In this document: in pieces, positions 43,941-54,022 of the stretch | Layout of the letters: each line of letters opens with the position of its first letter | Position numbering within the stretch: position 1 is the stretch's first letter | Assembly (NCBI GenBank): GCA_036872755.1 | Contig: JAVHNS010000002.1 | Coordinates: forward strand, 248,001 to 312,000 | DNA from: Orbilia blumenaviensis | Lineage: Eukaryota > Ascomycota > Orbiliomycetes > Orbiliales > Orbiliaceae | Length of the DNA stretch: 64,000 nt | Direction of reading: 5' to 3' | Notes under the pieces: generated by a model | Told to the model about the DNA's origin: nothing | Seen by the model: the letters and a program-made list of their open reading frames with translations, nothing else | Database searches by the model: none | Program-made: the position numbers and the translations under genes

Positions 43941-44701
43941 CTACTCCTGCACTTCCGCCTTTCCACAGACGGTATCTGCAAATTCTCTATATCTAAACTT
44001 ATCGCCTCCCATCCCGAGTCCTTTCTTGTTGGTCCATCCTCTGCAAGCCTTTTCAACTTCATCCTCCCTCATTCCCATATCCAACAAAGCCTCCTTCAGC
44101 AAATCTAGGTTAACGACACCGTCATCGTTCTCATCGAACGCCGCAAATGCCGCCAATATATCATCTCGTTGGGAAAATGCCGACAGATGAGTGGTTAATG
44201 TTGTAAGATAGGAAGCAAGGTTAAACGGCGTCGGAACGTTAGAGAAATATGTCGACAGAAGAGTTGGAGTTGGATCTTGTCCTACAGAACTAGTCAGCTC
44301 CCAAACTGTGCTATACATATCACGCTATATACTAACCTAAGCTGTTGAGCATAGCGCTCAAATCATCCTTGTTGATAACTCCATCACCATCCTTATCCAG
44401 AACCTGGAAGCTCTCCCTCAGCTCCTGGATCTGAGGCTGTGTCAACTGGTTCATCGCATTTGGGGTCGCCTTCCGTTGGTTATAAGAGCTCGGCGGGCTA
44501 TGTACCGCGCTTGGGGACTTTCCAGGTGAAAACTGGCTGTTCGACGGCCGGAATGGGCGGTTCGATGGTGATGTCGGAGAAAAAAACCCCAGCGGCGACG
44601 GCTTCACGTTTCGAGGTGGTGTCTGGAACTGTATACGAACATCACGGAATCAGAAAGGTTACTCTGGGAGTGGGAAGTGAAAATGCTAGGAAAATTACCA
44701 T
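43941..44701 (-). CDS. EF-hand protein, myosin regulatory light chain-like
   Basis: Three exons splice to 211 residues. The first coding exon is the ATG alone (44701-44699), followed by an intron and exons 44628-44337 and 44281-43941; phases match, giving MFQTPPRNV. A Ser/Pro-rich head of about 60 residues contains several potential phosphorylation sites (SPTSPSNRPF, SPGKSP). It is followed by paired EF-hand units. EF1 has a canonical loop, DKDGDGVINKDD. The second site is degenerate. The third loop, DENDDGVVNLDL, could bind calcium. The last unit lacks ligands. This order is that of conventional myosin regulatory light chains, which bind the myosin II neck and support the actomyosin ring. 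A calmodulin-like identity is less likely because of the head. Confidence 0.85.
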
Positions 44702-45267
44702 TATGTCGGTGATGTGCGATGTGCGATGTGAGATGTGAGATGTGATAGGCGCTTGATGCAGACTGGCGATGAATATATGAGAGAATATGCTGGTTGACGC
44801 AGAGGTGCAGCGATAGACGCTGAATGTGTTGTTGTGTGGTTGCTACAACAACGCATAGCACAGCTCTCGAAGCACGGCGGACAATCTCGAGTCCCGTGAT
44901 CTCGTGACTACTCCAACAACGAGGCCATACTTCTTCATACCTTGTTCGACACCATAATTTTTTCTCGGAATTAACCAAACAAGTTAACCTACTAATAATT
45001 GGATGTCTGATTGGCCTAGAATAGGTAATTCGTCTAATCATACATTAACTTTATAAAGGATAGCAAGAAATATGTTTGAATCAACGTCAATTACTATGCC
45101 AAATCAAATTAAGATCTATAAGGGTGCTCTGTGTTGCGATAGTCCAGTTTTTGGTGTTGCGGTCAGCACCCTGCAACACATCCTCATCTTCCCATCGGCC
45201 GAAAATTTCCATATATCATTTAATCCTCAACTGCAATATTAATCGACATCCTCAGCACCTTAGCACC
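44702..45267. other. Divergent intergenic region with a 7-bp repeat
   Basis: Shared upstream region of the myosin light chain-like gene (minus) and the DUF5321-like gene (plus). Five copies of a 7-bp unit lie at 44711-44745, in the leader of the minus-strand gene. No other gene is seen. Confidence 0.55.
44711..44745. repeat. 7-bp tandem repeat, five copies
   Basis: GATGTGC twice, then GATGTGA three times, about 10 bp upstream of the start codon of the minus-strand light chain-like gene. On the transcript it would read as TCACATC/GCACATC repeats in the 5' untranslated leader. Confidence 0.9.
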
Positions 45268-46006
45268 ATGAACAATCGCATCCCCCATACAATATTCCGG
45301 GGGCTAATTCGGCCCCAGAGAGCATCGCCGTTCGCTACATACACCCTTTCCCACACTCTATACCAAGAGTCTCCCCGCCGATACCTCTCCGTGAATTCCT
45401 TCATTCCACGAGTAATATCACCAACATGGTGGTCTCAGCATCTCCCACAAGGACTATTTAAGTCCACTGTAAAATCGACAACGGAGACAGTGAAGCGAAA
45501 ATGGAATCCAGCATGGGGATATGTTATTCTCGCATTATTCGTCGGGTCACAGTCGCTCAACATAATGGCTCTGCGACAGGAATCCCAAGTCTTTATTCGA
45601 CGCTCGGACGCCAGGATCGATACCCTACGGGAAATCATTGAGAATATACAGAATGGAAAATGGGCAGCAGACGGTGAAGAGGTTCAGAGAGCCCTAAGAT
45701 TAGGAAAGCCGGAACGTGACGACCGCCAGTGGGACGAAGGTGGGTTCGCATCACTATACTAGTGCTGTTTTTAGCTAACAATATAATATAGTAATGAAGG
45801 AGATTGAAGAGGAAGACTCCAGATGGCAGCAGGAAGCCCAGAGGCAAAGAGAGCGTATCGAAGCTCAAGAGGCCGCGAGGTCAAAGTTCGCAGCACTGGC
45901 GAGTCCGACAGCCTATGCTGATTCAACGACACCACAAGATACCACTCCCCAAACAGTTTCCCCCCGACCGAAGAAGAAGATTACTGCGGACGACTATTTT
46001 GTGTGA
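45268..46006 (+). CDS. Mitochondrial single-span membrane protein (DUF5321-like)
   Basis: Two exons (45268-45739 and 45792-46006) encode 228 residues. The N-terminus is basic and Arg/Ser-rich (IPHTIFRGLIRPQRASPFAT), as in a mitochondrial presequence. One membrane span, AWGYVILALFVGSQSLNIMA, follows WNP, then a helical charged segment (FIRRSDARIDTLREIIENIQ) and the motif GKPERDDRQWDEVMKEIEEE, interrupted by the intron. The tail ends in a Lys-rich ITADDYFV. This order recalls the fungal family catalogued as DUF5321, assigned from memory of the conserved RKWNP, span and PERD..W..V.KEIE pattern. Family members are thought to be mitochondrial inner-membrane proteins without a known activity. Confidence 0.8.
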
Positions 46007-46618
46007 TAACATTCCACATACTAGGAGTACCGTATGTACGGCCGGAGTAGGAGATATAGTGTACTATATATAATGTATTATATGAACATAGACGATACCC
46101 ATTTCTTAACGCATTCAAACACATACGGTTAATTTACACTGTATTGCTACCGGTTTTTTTTTTTTGCAGACGCATTGCAACCAGCAGGTATTTTCTTGCA
46201 TTAGCGGTTCCGGCAGGGGGCCGAAAACGCACTGCCATTATGGCGGGGTTGGCGGGGTTGACCCAAAACGTCACCCGGTTTAGCTATTTAGTGGGATCCG
46301 CGAAAGGACGCGAATAGAAACCCGCAAACTAACTGCTACTTCGGCCTGGTGAAATATATCCCGCTCTTCACTTCGATTCGCGAATATCCGTACCTCTTAG
46401 TCGTAGAAAAGTATCAATCATATCTAGCGGGCCGCGCCAACAAACTACTTCCTGCAAGCTAGTAACACACAGGAATAAGCCTGTACGTTTAACCATAGCC
46501 AGGATTCATTCGGAATATTGAATCTACGCATCAAGAGTCTAAAAGCGAACGCCGAAAACCTCGAAACTATCTCTGACACCGAAAGCGCCCACCAGCTGCA
46601 GTATATAGATATCACAAT
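46007..46618. other. Intergenic region upstream of the esterase
   Basis: Contains the 3' flank of the DUF5321-like gene, a short T run near 46155-46164 and the promoter of S-formylglutathione hydrolase. No gene is seen. Confidence 0.55.
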
Positions 46619-47842
46619 ATGCCGTTCGAAACCAACGCTACTGTCGCTTCCTTTGGTGGACAGCTACTCAAGCTGTCCCATAATTCCACAGTCATCGGGT
46701 CCAAGATGAGCCTGAACCTTTATCTCCCGCCACAGGCTGTCTCCGGGGCCAAAGTACCCTGGATATTCTATCTTGCAGGTCTGACTTGCACTGGCGACAA
46801 TGGCGCAGAGAAAGGGTTCTTCCAGCAATCGGCCGCTAAGAGTGGGGTTGCGATCGCGTACCCGGATACCTCGCCAAGGGAGTCCAGATACGAAGGCGAT
46901 GATGCTTCTTGTATGCGTATCCTGAGACCTTATCGATCAGTATATTTACTAAGATAAACTGGACAGGGGACTTTGGCCGGGCCGCCGGATTCTACGTCAA
47001 CGCTACAAAGGCGCCATATAGCGAGACATACAAAATGGAAAACTATATCACTAATGAGCTGTACGATGCTCTACCAAAGGAGTTTTCGCTAGACCCAGCA
47101 AGGGTCAGCATTATGGGGCATAGTATGGGCGGGCACGGGGCCCTAACTTTGGTAGGTTTAGTAAACTCTGGAATCCTGTATCGAATTCGAGGGAAGAGGC
47201 TAACTGGTAGCTACTGCGCGAACAGTATTTGAAATCCCCCCAGAAGTTCAAGAGTGTGAGCGTAAGTACTTTACTACCGACCAGAAAAACAACCTCGCTA
47301 GGGCAAGAGTTACCTGGAAGCTAAATCACTCGTGGGCAGGCTTTTGCACCGATATCAAATCCAATCAATTGCCCGTGGGGCCAGAAGGCATTTACAGGCT
47401 ACTTCGGTGACGACAAGGAGGCGTGGAAGAAGCATGATGCCACTGAGCTCGTCAAGACCCATAAGGGAACTCTGGACGTGTTAATTGATGTAGTATGTAT
47501 CTCCTTGTCAAGACGTAGGGTCTCCAAACTGAACACTAATCTCATATTTCTCCACAGGGTACTGGTGACAACTTCTACAAACAAAAGCAACTCCTACCAG
47601 AAAACCTTGAGGCAGCTGCTAAAGATGCAGGGCACCCACTTGGCCCCAATGGCTTGAATGTCAGGTATCAGGAGGTAAGTACAACCTTTGATTACCATGT
47701 TTTGATCGCATCCTCACTAACCCCAAAACACGGTTTTAAGGATTATGATCACTCGTACTATTTCATTTCCACATTTGCCTCTGACCACGTAGAACACCAT
47801 ACGAAGTTTTTGATTAGCCAATCAAATCTCATCGACCTATAG
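46619..47842 (+). CDS. S-formylglutathione hydrolase
   Basis: Spliced gene for an esterase D/S-formylglutathione hydrolase, the cytosolic second step of glutathione-dependent formaldehyde detoxification (S-formylglutathione to formate and glutathione). Exons at 46619-46910, 46967-47151, 47226-47261 and 47340 onward, with two further introns, agree in phase. Family motifs appear in order: [22 protein letters not shown], the oxyanion region, [15 protein letters not shown] (restored by splicing), the serine elbow [22 protein letters not shown], the Asp segment LIDVGTGDNFY, and the catalytic His in [12 protein letters not shown]. Length and order fit the family, and nothing is missing. Normally it partners with formaldehyde dehydrogenase, which is not in this window. 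Confidence 0.94.
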
Positions 47843-48612
47843 ATCAACGCGACACGTTTCATGTATGGTATCTATCATTTTAGGGGCACATCAGCCAGGA
47901 GTATCTTACTATCCAGTCTCGGCACCTAGGTGCTTGACTATCCTAATCTGAACAAGCTTTGTTAAACACCCAGCAGAATGCACGTAGCTGCAGCCTGAAA
48001 GCAGAAAACTTGAACGCATGTGCCAGAATTAAGTTGTTAATAAATGGAAGTACTACTTGGTTATTTATTTACTCGGTAGTACCTTCATCATAGTAAATCA
48101 GTATTGAGGGAAGATCAAACCCAGCCGAGCTTGGTCCTACAGTCATCTTTTTCGAGGCAGAACACTCTCTTCAAGAAGTCGTCTATGAACGTCTAATACT
48201 CCGCTGTAGCCTAGAACTAGAATAGCAAACCAATAATGCATCTTCCCCAAGCCTCATATAGCATAATATCACTAAATTGTTTGCAATAGCAATTAAGGTT
48301 TCTTGGTGTCGGGTGGTGTTGAGTTTGTTGGAATATATTTCAGATTTTAAGCCGCATCACGAATTAGACCTGCATTGCTTCAATCCCCAACCACAACCCT
48401 GCCTACCTTGCCTCGTAGAGTATCGCGACCAAGGTTCCGTAGGTCGTAGCAAATCCCTTCACTACACTATATAGAGGCGGCTTATTTAGTAGGTTCGTTA
48501 CCTTCAATTGGTCCGTTTAATAAATTTCAATCCCACAAGCTAACATCAATATATTATATTATCATCTCCAGACAATCAACTCAGGCGCACACATATTCAT
48601 CACACGTCCACA
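47843..48612. other. Intergenic region upstream of bL31m
   Basis: No supported gene in about 770 bp. Short frames in the AT-rich part lack any motif. The right end is the promoter and leader of the mitochondrial ribosomal protein gene. Confidence 0.55.
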
Positions 48613-49275
48613 ATGTCGGCGGCGTCTCTTCGCCCAATCTTACGGGGCACCACATCCTCCCTTAGATCTCGCTCCGTCCCTTCATTCACTCTTACAAAAT
48701 CGCAGCACCGGACAGCAACGGAAATCCGCCGTCCGGACCGACGGTACCAATTCGAACAAATCGTTATTCTCTCCGATGGTTCATCATACAAACAGCTCAC
48801 ATCCTCTCCACAAGGCGTCTTCCGTTCCAACAAAGATGTGCGAAATCATATTCTATGGAATCCGACATCAGAGTCCCTTGCCAACGTTGAGGAGGATGAA
48901 GCGGGTCGATTGAAGAAATTTCGTGAAAAATTCGGGACAGGGTTCGACGCTGCAAGGGCCATCGCTGAAGAAGCGGGTGATGCCGACGCTGTAAAAAACA
49001 TGGATAAATATTGGCAGGAAGGTGGAATGATGGAAGAAGGGGATATCGAAGTATGGAAACAAGAGATCGAAAAGAAAAAGGCAGATGGTGAAGCACCAGA
49101 AGCACCAGCGCCGCAGGATCAGGCACCACAGGAAAATCTATTTGGGTTAATTAGTGGCACTTACGCTGCACCAAAGCTGACAGATTTTGGGAGGAGAGCT
49201 AGAAGGGCAAGGAAGAACGTGGGGAACGTTACGCCGTCAGAGGGAGGAAGGAATAAGGGACCTGGCGAGCAGTAG
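48613..49275 (+). CDS. Mitochondrial ribosomal protein bL31m (Mrpl36-like)
   Basis: Intronless gene of 220 residues. A basic N-terminal presequence (SLRPILRGTTSSLRSRS) directs it to mitochondria. The core (about 35-85), RRPDRRYQFEQIVILSDGSS, then QGVFRSNKDVRNHILWNP, corresponds to bacterial L31 as adapted in fungal mitochondrial bL31m (yeast Mrpl36). The distal part is a fungal extension: helical and acidic (EEDEAGRLKKFREKFG), Pro/Ala-rich (EAPAPQDQAPQEN), then a basic end (DFGRRARRARKNVGN) likely to contact rRNA. It sits in a run of genes for mitochondrial proteins. Confidence 0.88.
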   Translation: MSAASLRPILRGTTSSLRSRSVPSFTLTKSQHRTATEIRRPDRRYQFEQIVILSDGSSYKQLTSSPQGVFRSNKDVRNHILWNPTSESLANVEEDEAGRLKKFREKFGTGFDAARAIAEEAGDADAVKNMDKYWQEGGMMEEGDIEVWKQEIEKKKADGEAPEAPAPQDQAPQENLFGLISGTYAAPKLTDFGRRARRARKNVGNVTPSEGGRNKGPGEQ

Positions 49276-49532
49276 AATGAGATTGCTCTCATAAGATAAC
49301 CTCCATTGTCGGGGTAATTTGTAAATATTGGATGTAAATTATACTAGGTTTCAGGCTTTATTAGCAGAAATGAAGCTGGTGTAGTCCTGCGAGCCGTCTC
49401 CACGAAGGTCAGCTACAGGTTTGTGACATTATATCTCTAGTTGTTGGGAGTGAAATATGTACAGGTAATATAATCCCTCACTCGTTCAGTCTATCGTACA
49501 GACACCATCTACTACTATGCAAAATTTAATCA

Positions 49533-50791
49533 TCAAATCTCGGAGATCAAATCGGATTTCCTCCTCTTCATGAACTTGAAGTCCAATGAGCTGTCGTCCA
49601 GAAGCACCTTCTGGCCAGCCTCAACACTGCTGACGTCAAAAACATTCTCTGTCCGATGTCTGACATATTTACCGTTACGATATGTCTGTGCCATCTCCCT
49701 TTCTAGCCTCTCTCCTTGTAGATGAAATCTCCTCCTTTCTGCCGGCCTATCGCCAACAGCACCATAGACGTCCATAACTTCCGCAATAATAATTCTATGA
49801 TCACCAGCAGTGACAACTTTCCTGAGCTGGCATCCCAGCGATGCCAATAAAACATTGGGTATTAATCTAATACCATACCCAGTTCTATACACCGGCATAT
49901 CTTTAAAGGGTCCTGACGTCGGTCTGAATTTCGGTTCCATCTTTTGGTTTGCCATTTGTTTTATTACATACGGTGTTGGCACCTCGTGAATGGCCCTCAA
50001 GCCGTCCGAGCCGTCGCGACGTGGTAAATCATCTTCATTCTTGACTTCCGAGGCCTTTACTGGCGGGCGACTATTAAACAGTGCGCATAATTTTGCAGAA
50101 TGTATATGTTGACAGAGAACATTGACGACGAACAGCTCCCGGTCAAGGATAAGTTGGCCGGTTGTTGAAGGGAATTTAACGTTGAAGGAGATGAGGGGTA
50201 CCGGATCCAGTGATACAGTATTGAAGGAGGATATCGTCATTCCGTGCCATGTCTGTGGGTCGTCTGGGTTTGAGTATGCTGTGACCAGGGTGACTAGCGC
50301 AAGCCAGCTTTATGTCAGCATCGGGAGTTCTCGATGGAGTGATGCAATGTCGTCCTTACGAGGGTAAAGTACTCTTCTCATCTGTACCCGTAACTGTTCT
50401 GATATGGGCATATATGGTCCAGCCCCGATCTCTTCGGGCAGTATTTCTTCTCCCTCTGCTCGTTGTTCGACTTGCGAAAGTACCACACCGCTCTATCCCA
50501 CCACAATACTGTTAGGAGAATATTCCCATCCTTTAATAACCTCGCAAAATCACAGCGTACCTCAGTCAGCCGGTGGACCGTTTTGTATCTCTCAATGATT
50601 GGTTTAATCTTTCTAGGACTAGGGAATTCCATCTCGCTGAACATATCGCTGATGTCGTCATTCGACGACGAGGTCGTGCTCGAATTGCTGCGCCGCGACA
50701 GAACGGCGACCGGGCGGGTAGTTCGGAAACTTCGAAGGCAGCTTGAACATATCGACTGTCGATTGACTAGCGACGCCAATGGGCGTGACAT
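49533..50791 (-). CDS. Mitochondrial flavin-reductase-fold (FMN-binding) protein
   Basis: Three exons, with the middle one short. The start at 50791 (MSRPLASLVNRQSICSSCLR) is an Arg/Ser-rich, probably mitochondrial, presequence. After HRLTE the short second exon supplies LRVQMRRVLYP, which continues across a second intron into LTLVTAYS. The next part is the flavin-reductase-like split barrel (PF01613): WHGMTISSFNTVSLDPVPLI, SFNVKFPSTT, FVVNVLCQHI and HRIIIAEVMDV. A long insertion between the strands (about 130-185) and a basic C-terminus are typical of the fungal subgroup. These proteins bind FMN and reduce it or use it as cofactor; the partner is unknown. It is divergent from the neighbouring mitochondrial gene at 51067. 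Confidence 0.85.
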
Positions 50792-51066
50792 TGTAGTGAG
50801 TATAAATATTATTCAAGGACGATATGTTGTTTTGGGGGTTGGAGTCCTTAGGCGGATTATGGCGGGGTGTTGCAAATTGGATATCGAATTCGAAAAAGCT
50901 TTGCGTCTGTCTCATGCTCCTTTTCAATGGCGAGGCTTGGCACACGCGATTCTAAATTCATTATCCGGGTTCACAACATTGGAAATTATGATATCAAATT
51001 CGTTCCCTTTCATCTAATTCGATAATATAACATCCTGATTCGACAGGCGAGTGGGATTGAGCACCA
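50792..51066. promoter_or_regulatory. Bidirectional promoter region
   Basis: Only 275 bp separate the start codons of the flavin-reductase-fold gene (minus) and a predicted mitochondrial protein (plus). With both products predicted mitochondrial, a shared regulatory region is plausible; no specific factor site is recognised. Confidence 0.5.
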
Positions 51067-52384
51067 ATGTCGGTGTATCTTCGGGCTGTTACCCCATATC
51101 AATTGCGGGTTCCAATACTACAACATCGACTTTTTAGCTCTAAGACCTCGGAACAAATAAAGGAAGATGCATTGAAGATTTTGGAGAAAATGTCTGCTTT
51201 GGAGCTGAAGGACCCTAAGCAACTCTTTGACGATGATATAGTATTCCGGGCGGATGATTTCGACTTCGGACAAGGCGATATCGATATGGAGAAGATACCT
51301 GCGTCCCCGATAATGGATACGAAAGCATGGAAGCGTAGGTTTAAGCAACCAAGGAAGCTAAGGAAGCGCCATACATCAGAAATGACGGAGGAAGACTGGG
51401 AATTGAGGAAGAATCCCTATGGTAGGCGGTATCATTACCCATCTATCTCAAACAGCTGGCTGACATAGTATACTATGGCCAGCTAATACATTAATCACTG
51501 CCGCCCGCCAGGATGGGTACTACAGACGGGTATTCCCAAGCTTTTTCCTTCAAAAGATGCACGCCTATGTCAATCCAGAGACTAAAGATCCGTGGCTCCT
51601 TCCCATGGGTATTAAATCTCAGGATGCGAAGAAGGTGGTCACAGGGATATCGAAATATGTTGGTGGAAATCACTCGCACATCGAATTCTTGAAGAGTAAG
51701 AGGTGGAGAAAGCTGCAGGATACACGATTTGTGACTTCGGCGGTCTGGAGGCTAGATATGGAGGATTTTATACTCAAGCAACTGCAAACCCGGGTTTACG
51801 AAGAGGTCGCAGCAAGCCAGAGATGGATCATGAGTGCGAATAGGGAGGGTGGAAAGTGGGAAGACATGAAGATTGGCTGTCTGTTGATATGGGAAAACGG
51901 GGATCCCGACTTCCAAGTGCCTGCGGATACAAGTACTGAAGAAACATGTGCTGGTGAAGAGCCTCCCCAAGAACCAGTGGATATCGTATCGCAAGGGGAA
52001 GAAGGGCAAAAAGAAGCAATCATGGATGAAACTCTTCAAGCTAAATCTAATACCGTAGTCCGGGAAGTCGCTGCATCGAGGTCACTCATTGGGATCAAAG
52101 GCAAACTCGTGCCTAGCTACAAGATGCATCTTCTTCTGGGAAGAGAAGAAGCAGCAAAGCTGAAAAAGCAGCTCAAAATTGAAGAAGCCGTCCGCAAGAA
52201 TGTTTTACTGGTTTCCCCACGAACAACGAAGTCCCAGATGTGGCTATGGAAACTATCCGGCTACGCACGACAGCCCGGAACGTCGCTATTCAAAGACCAC
52301 GACATGAAAAGCGGCCATGACGAACAGAATGGAGCTGTCATTCCTTCGAATCTTCAGGTGCTGGATGGAGCATTAATGCATTGA
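51067..52384 (+). CDS. Predicted mitochondrial protein of unknown function
   Basis: Two exons. Exon 1 (MSVYLRAVTPYQLRVPILQH) has a presequence-like start and continues with acidic sequence and a basic RRFKQPRKLRKRHTSEM before ELRKNPYG. The best phase-consistent join links NPYGR to RRVFPSFFLQKMHAYVNPET, using a donor near 51430 and an acceptor near 51524. Exon 2 contains DPWLLPMGIKS, HIEFLKSKRWRKLQDTRFVT, LKQLQTRVYEEVAA and WEDMKIGCLLIWENG, then an acidic linker and a basic helical end (YKMHLLLGREEAAKLKKQL). No catalytic motif is recognised. The basic, Arg/Phe-rich core and the neighbours suggest a role in mitochondrial translation or ribosome assembly, but that is context only. Confidence 0.72.
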
Positions 52385-52613
52385 CCGAACACGACCCAAC
52401 TATCACATGCCGCAACACCAAACAGCGTTCTGCCAGCTCGCGTAGATTCCCAGAATAAGAAGAACCTCTCAGCCCTTGCATTAACCATCTTCTCAAAGGA
52501 TATAACTAGCTCTGTTCTCCGCTAGCTGGCAAATCTGCTATTCTTTGCGCCTCGTGGCACTTTCTATATATTTTTGCTTCGTTTTTTGCTATTGCTCCCA
52601 GGAATCCGAAAAA

Positions 52614-53723
52614 ATGGCTACTATTGCTACTGAAGAAATGGAGATCGTCCTGAAAGACGGGCATAAACTCTTCGCGAAGGAGTGGAGGGTACGCCCGTTG
52701 AACCCCCAGATTTCACATCCCAGCAATACGCTGATAAATAGGTTCTAGACACCCGAAGCGCCAGTCGCATCGGTGGTTTTCTTACACGGGTTCTCAGACC
52801 ACTGCGAGGCATACTACGACCTGTTCCCGGACCTTGCAAGTCGAGGCATCAATATATATGGTTTTGACCAACGGTACGACAGTTACCAGCCTATCGCTGT
52901 TCTAGAACAACTCGCTAATAGCAAGCTCTAGTGGCTGGGGCAAATCCTCGTTAGAAAAGAAGCACTGGGGTCTCACCGGAGGAACTGCAGATATTCTAGC
53001 CGACCTTGACGAAATCATCACAGCTAGATTAGCATGGAGCGAGTCGCAGCCTACCCGGCCACCAGTATTCTTGCTAGGTCATTCCGCGGGTGGCGCGTTG
53101 ACACTCACATATGCGTACTCCGGTTCTCTACGATCTAAGCTGGCTGGATTTGCAGCTTTCTCACCGTTCATTTCTCTGTCCCCAGCAGAGAAGCCCAATC
53201 CTGTTGTCGTTATGGTCGGAAAACTCGCATCGCGTGTCATGCCGAACTTCCAGATGTTGAATAAGCTCGATCCCAACAATGTCTCACGGGATCCAGCCGT
53301 TTGTAAGGATTTCGCAGAGGACAAACTGTGTCATGACACTGGCACTCTGGCCGGTTTGGCCGGAATGTTGGAACGGGGCGCACGCCTTCTAGAGGCTGAA
53401 TATGTCAAGAAATTTGACAAGAAAAAGCCTGTTATTGTCCTTCATGGGAATGCAGACAAGGTTACAGATTTTAATGCGAGCAAACAATTTTTTTGTTTGC
53501 TAGAAGCGGAGGATAAAGAGTTTAAAGAGTACGACGGATGGTATCACAAGCGTAGGTTTCTCGTTTTCAGCCCTCCAGTATCTTTGGACTATACTAATCA
53601 ACGCTTGCAGTGCATGCGGACCTACCAGAGAACCGAAAAGAATTCTCCGGCTATGTTGCGGACTGGTTATTGAAGAGGGCGGACGCGATCAAGAAGGCAG
53701 AGGTCCCAACTCCAAACCTCTGA
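52614..53723 (+). CDS. Monoacylglycerol lipase (Yju3-like alpha/beta hydrolase)
   Basis: Four exons reconstruct a monoglyceride lipase of the Yju3/MGLL type, which releases fatty acid and glycerol on lipid droplets and membranes. It starts at the ATG of MATIATEEMEIVLKDGHKLF. Joins restore FAKEWRTPEAPVASVVFLHG, FDQRGWGKSSL and YDGWYHKLHADLPENRKEFS. The family's HG motif (FLHGFSDH), nucleophile elbow (LLGHSAGGALTL; most relatives have GHSMGG), catalytic Asp in VIVLHGNADKVTDF and His in the last exon (LHADLPE) are all present, so it should be active. It ends with KKAEVPTPNL and a stop at 53721-53723. Length is normal for the family. The lid region (about 150-200) carries the usual hydrophobic residues. 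Confidence 0.9.
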
Positions 53724-54022
53724 AATTCGAATTTCAGTAGAGGCTGAGTCGGGGGTTATCTTATCTTTGTGACTCTGATAATAATGATTCCAGTCTCCTT
53801 CATCTTCCCGTTAATTACAAGTAGTTAATATTTTAAGGCTCGCGCAGCAATGAAGAAACACGCAACCACGATGATCCACGCTAAAAACACAATGCCAGAA
53901 GAAAGAAAGGCAAGTATCAATCAGACATATGCTACACGTTGCGGGAGATATAGTCCCGAAATAAGAATTTTCGAGGACTAAAATGGAGGAGAAAAATTAC
54001 AAGAAGAACCAGAAATCTAGAA

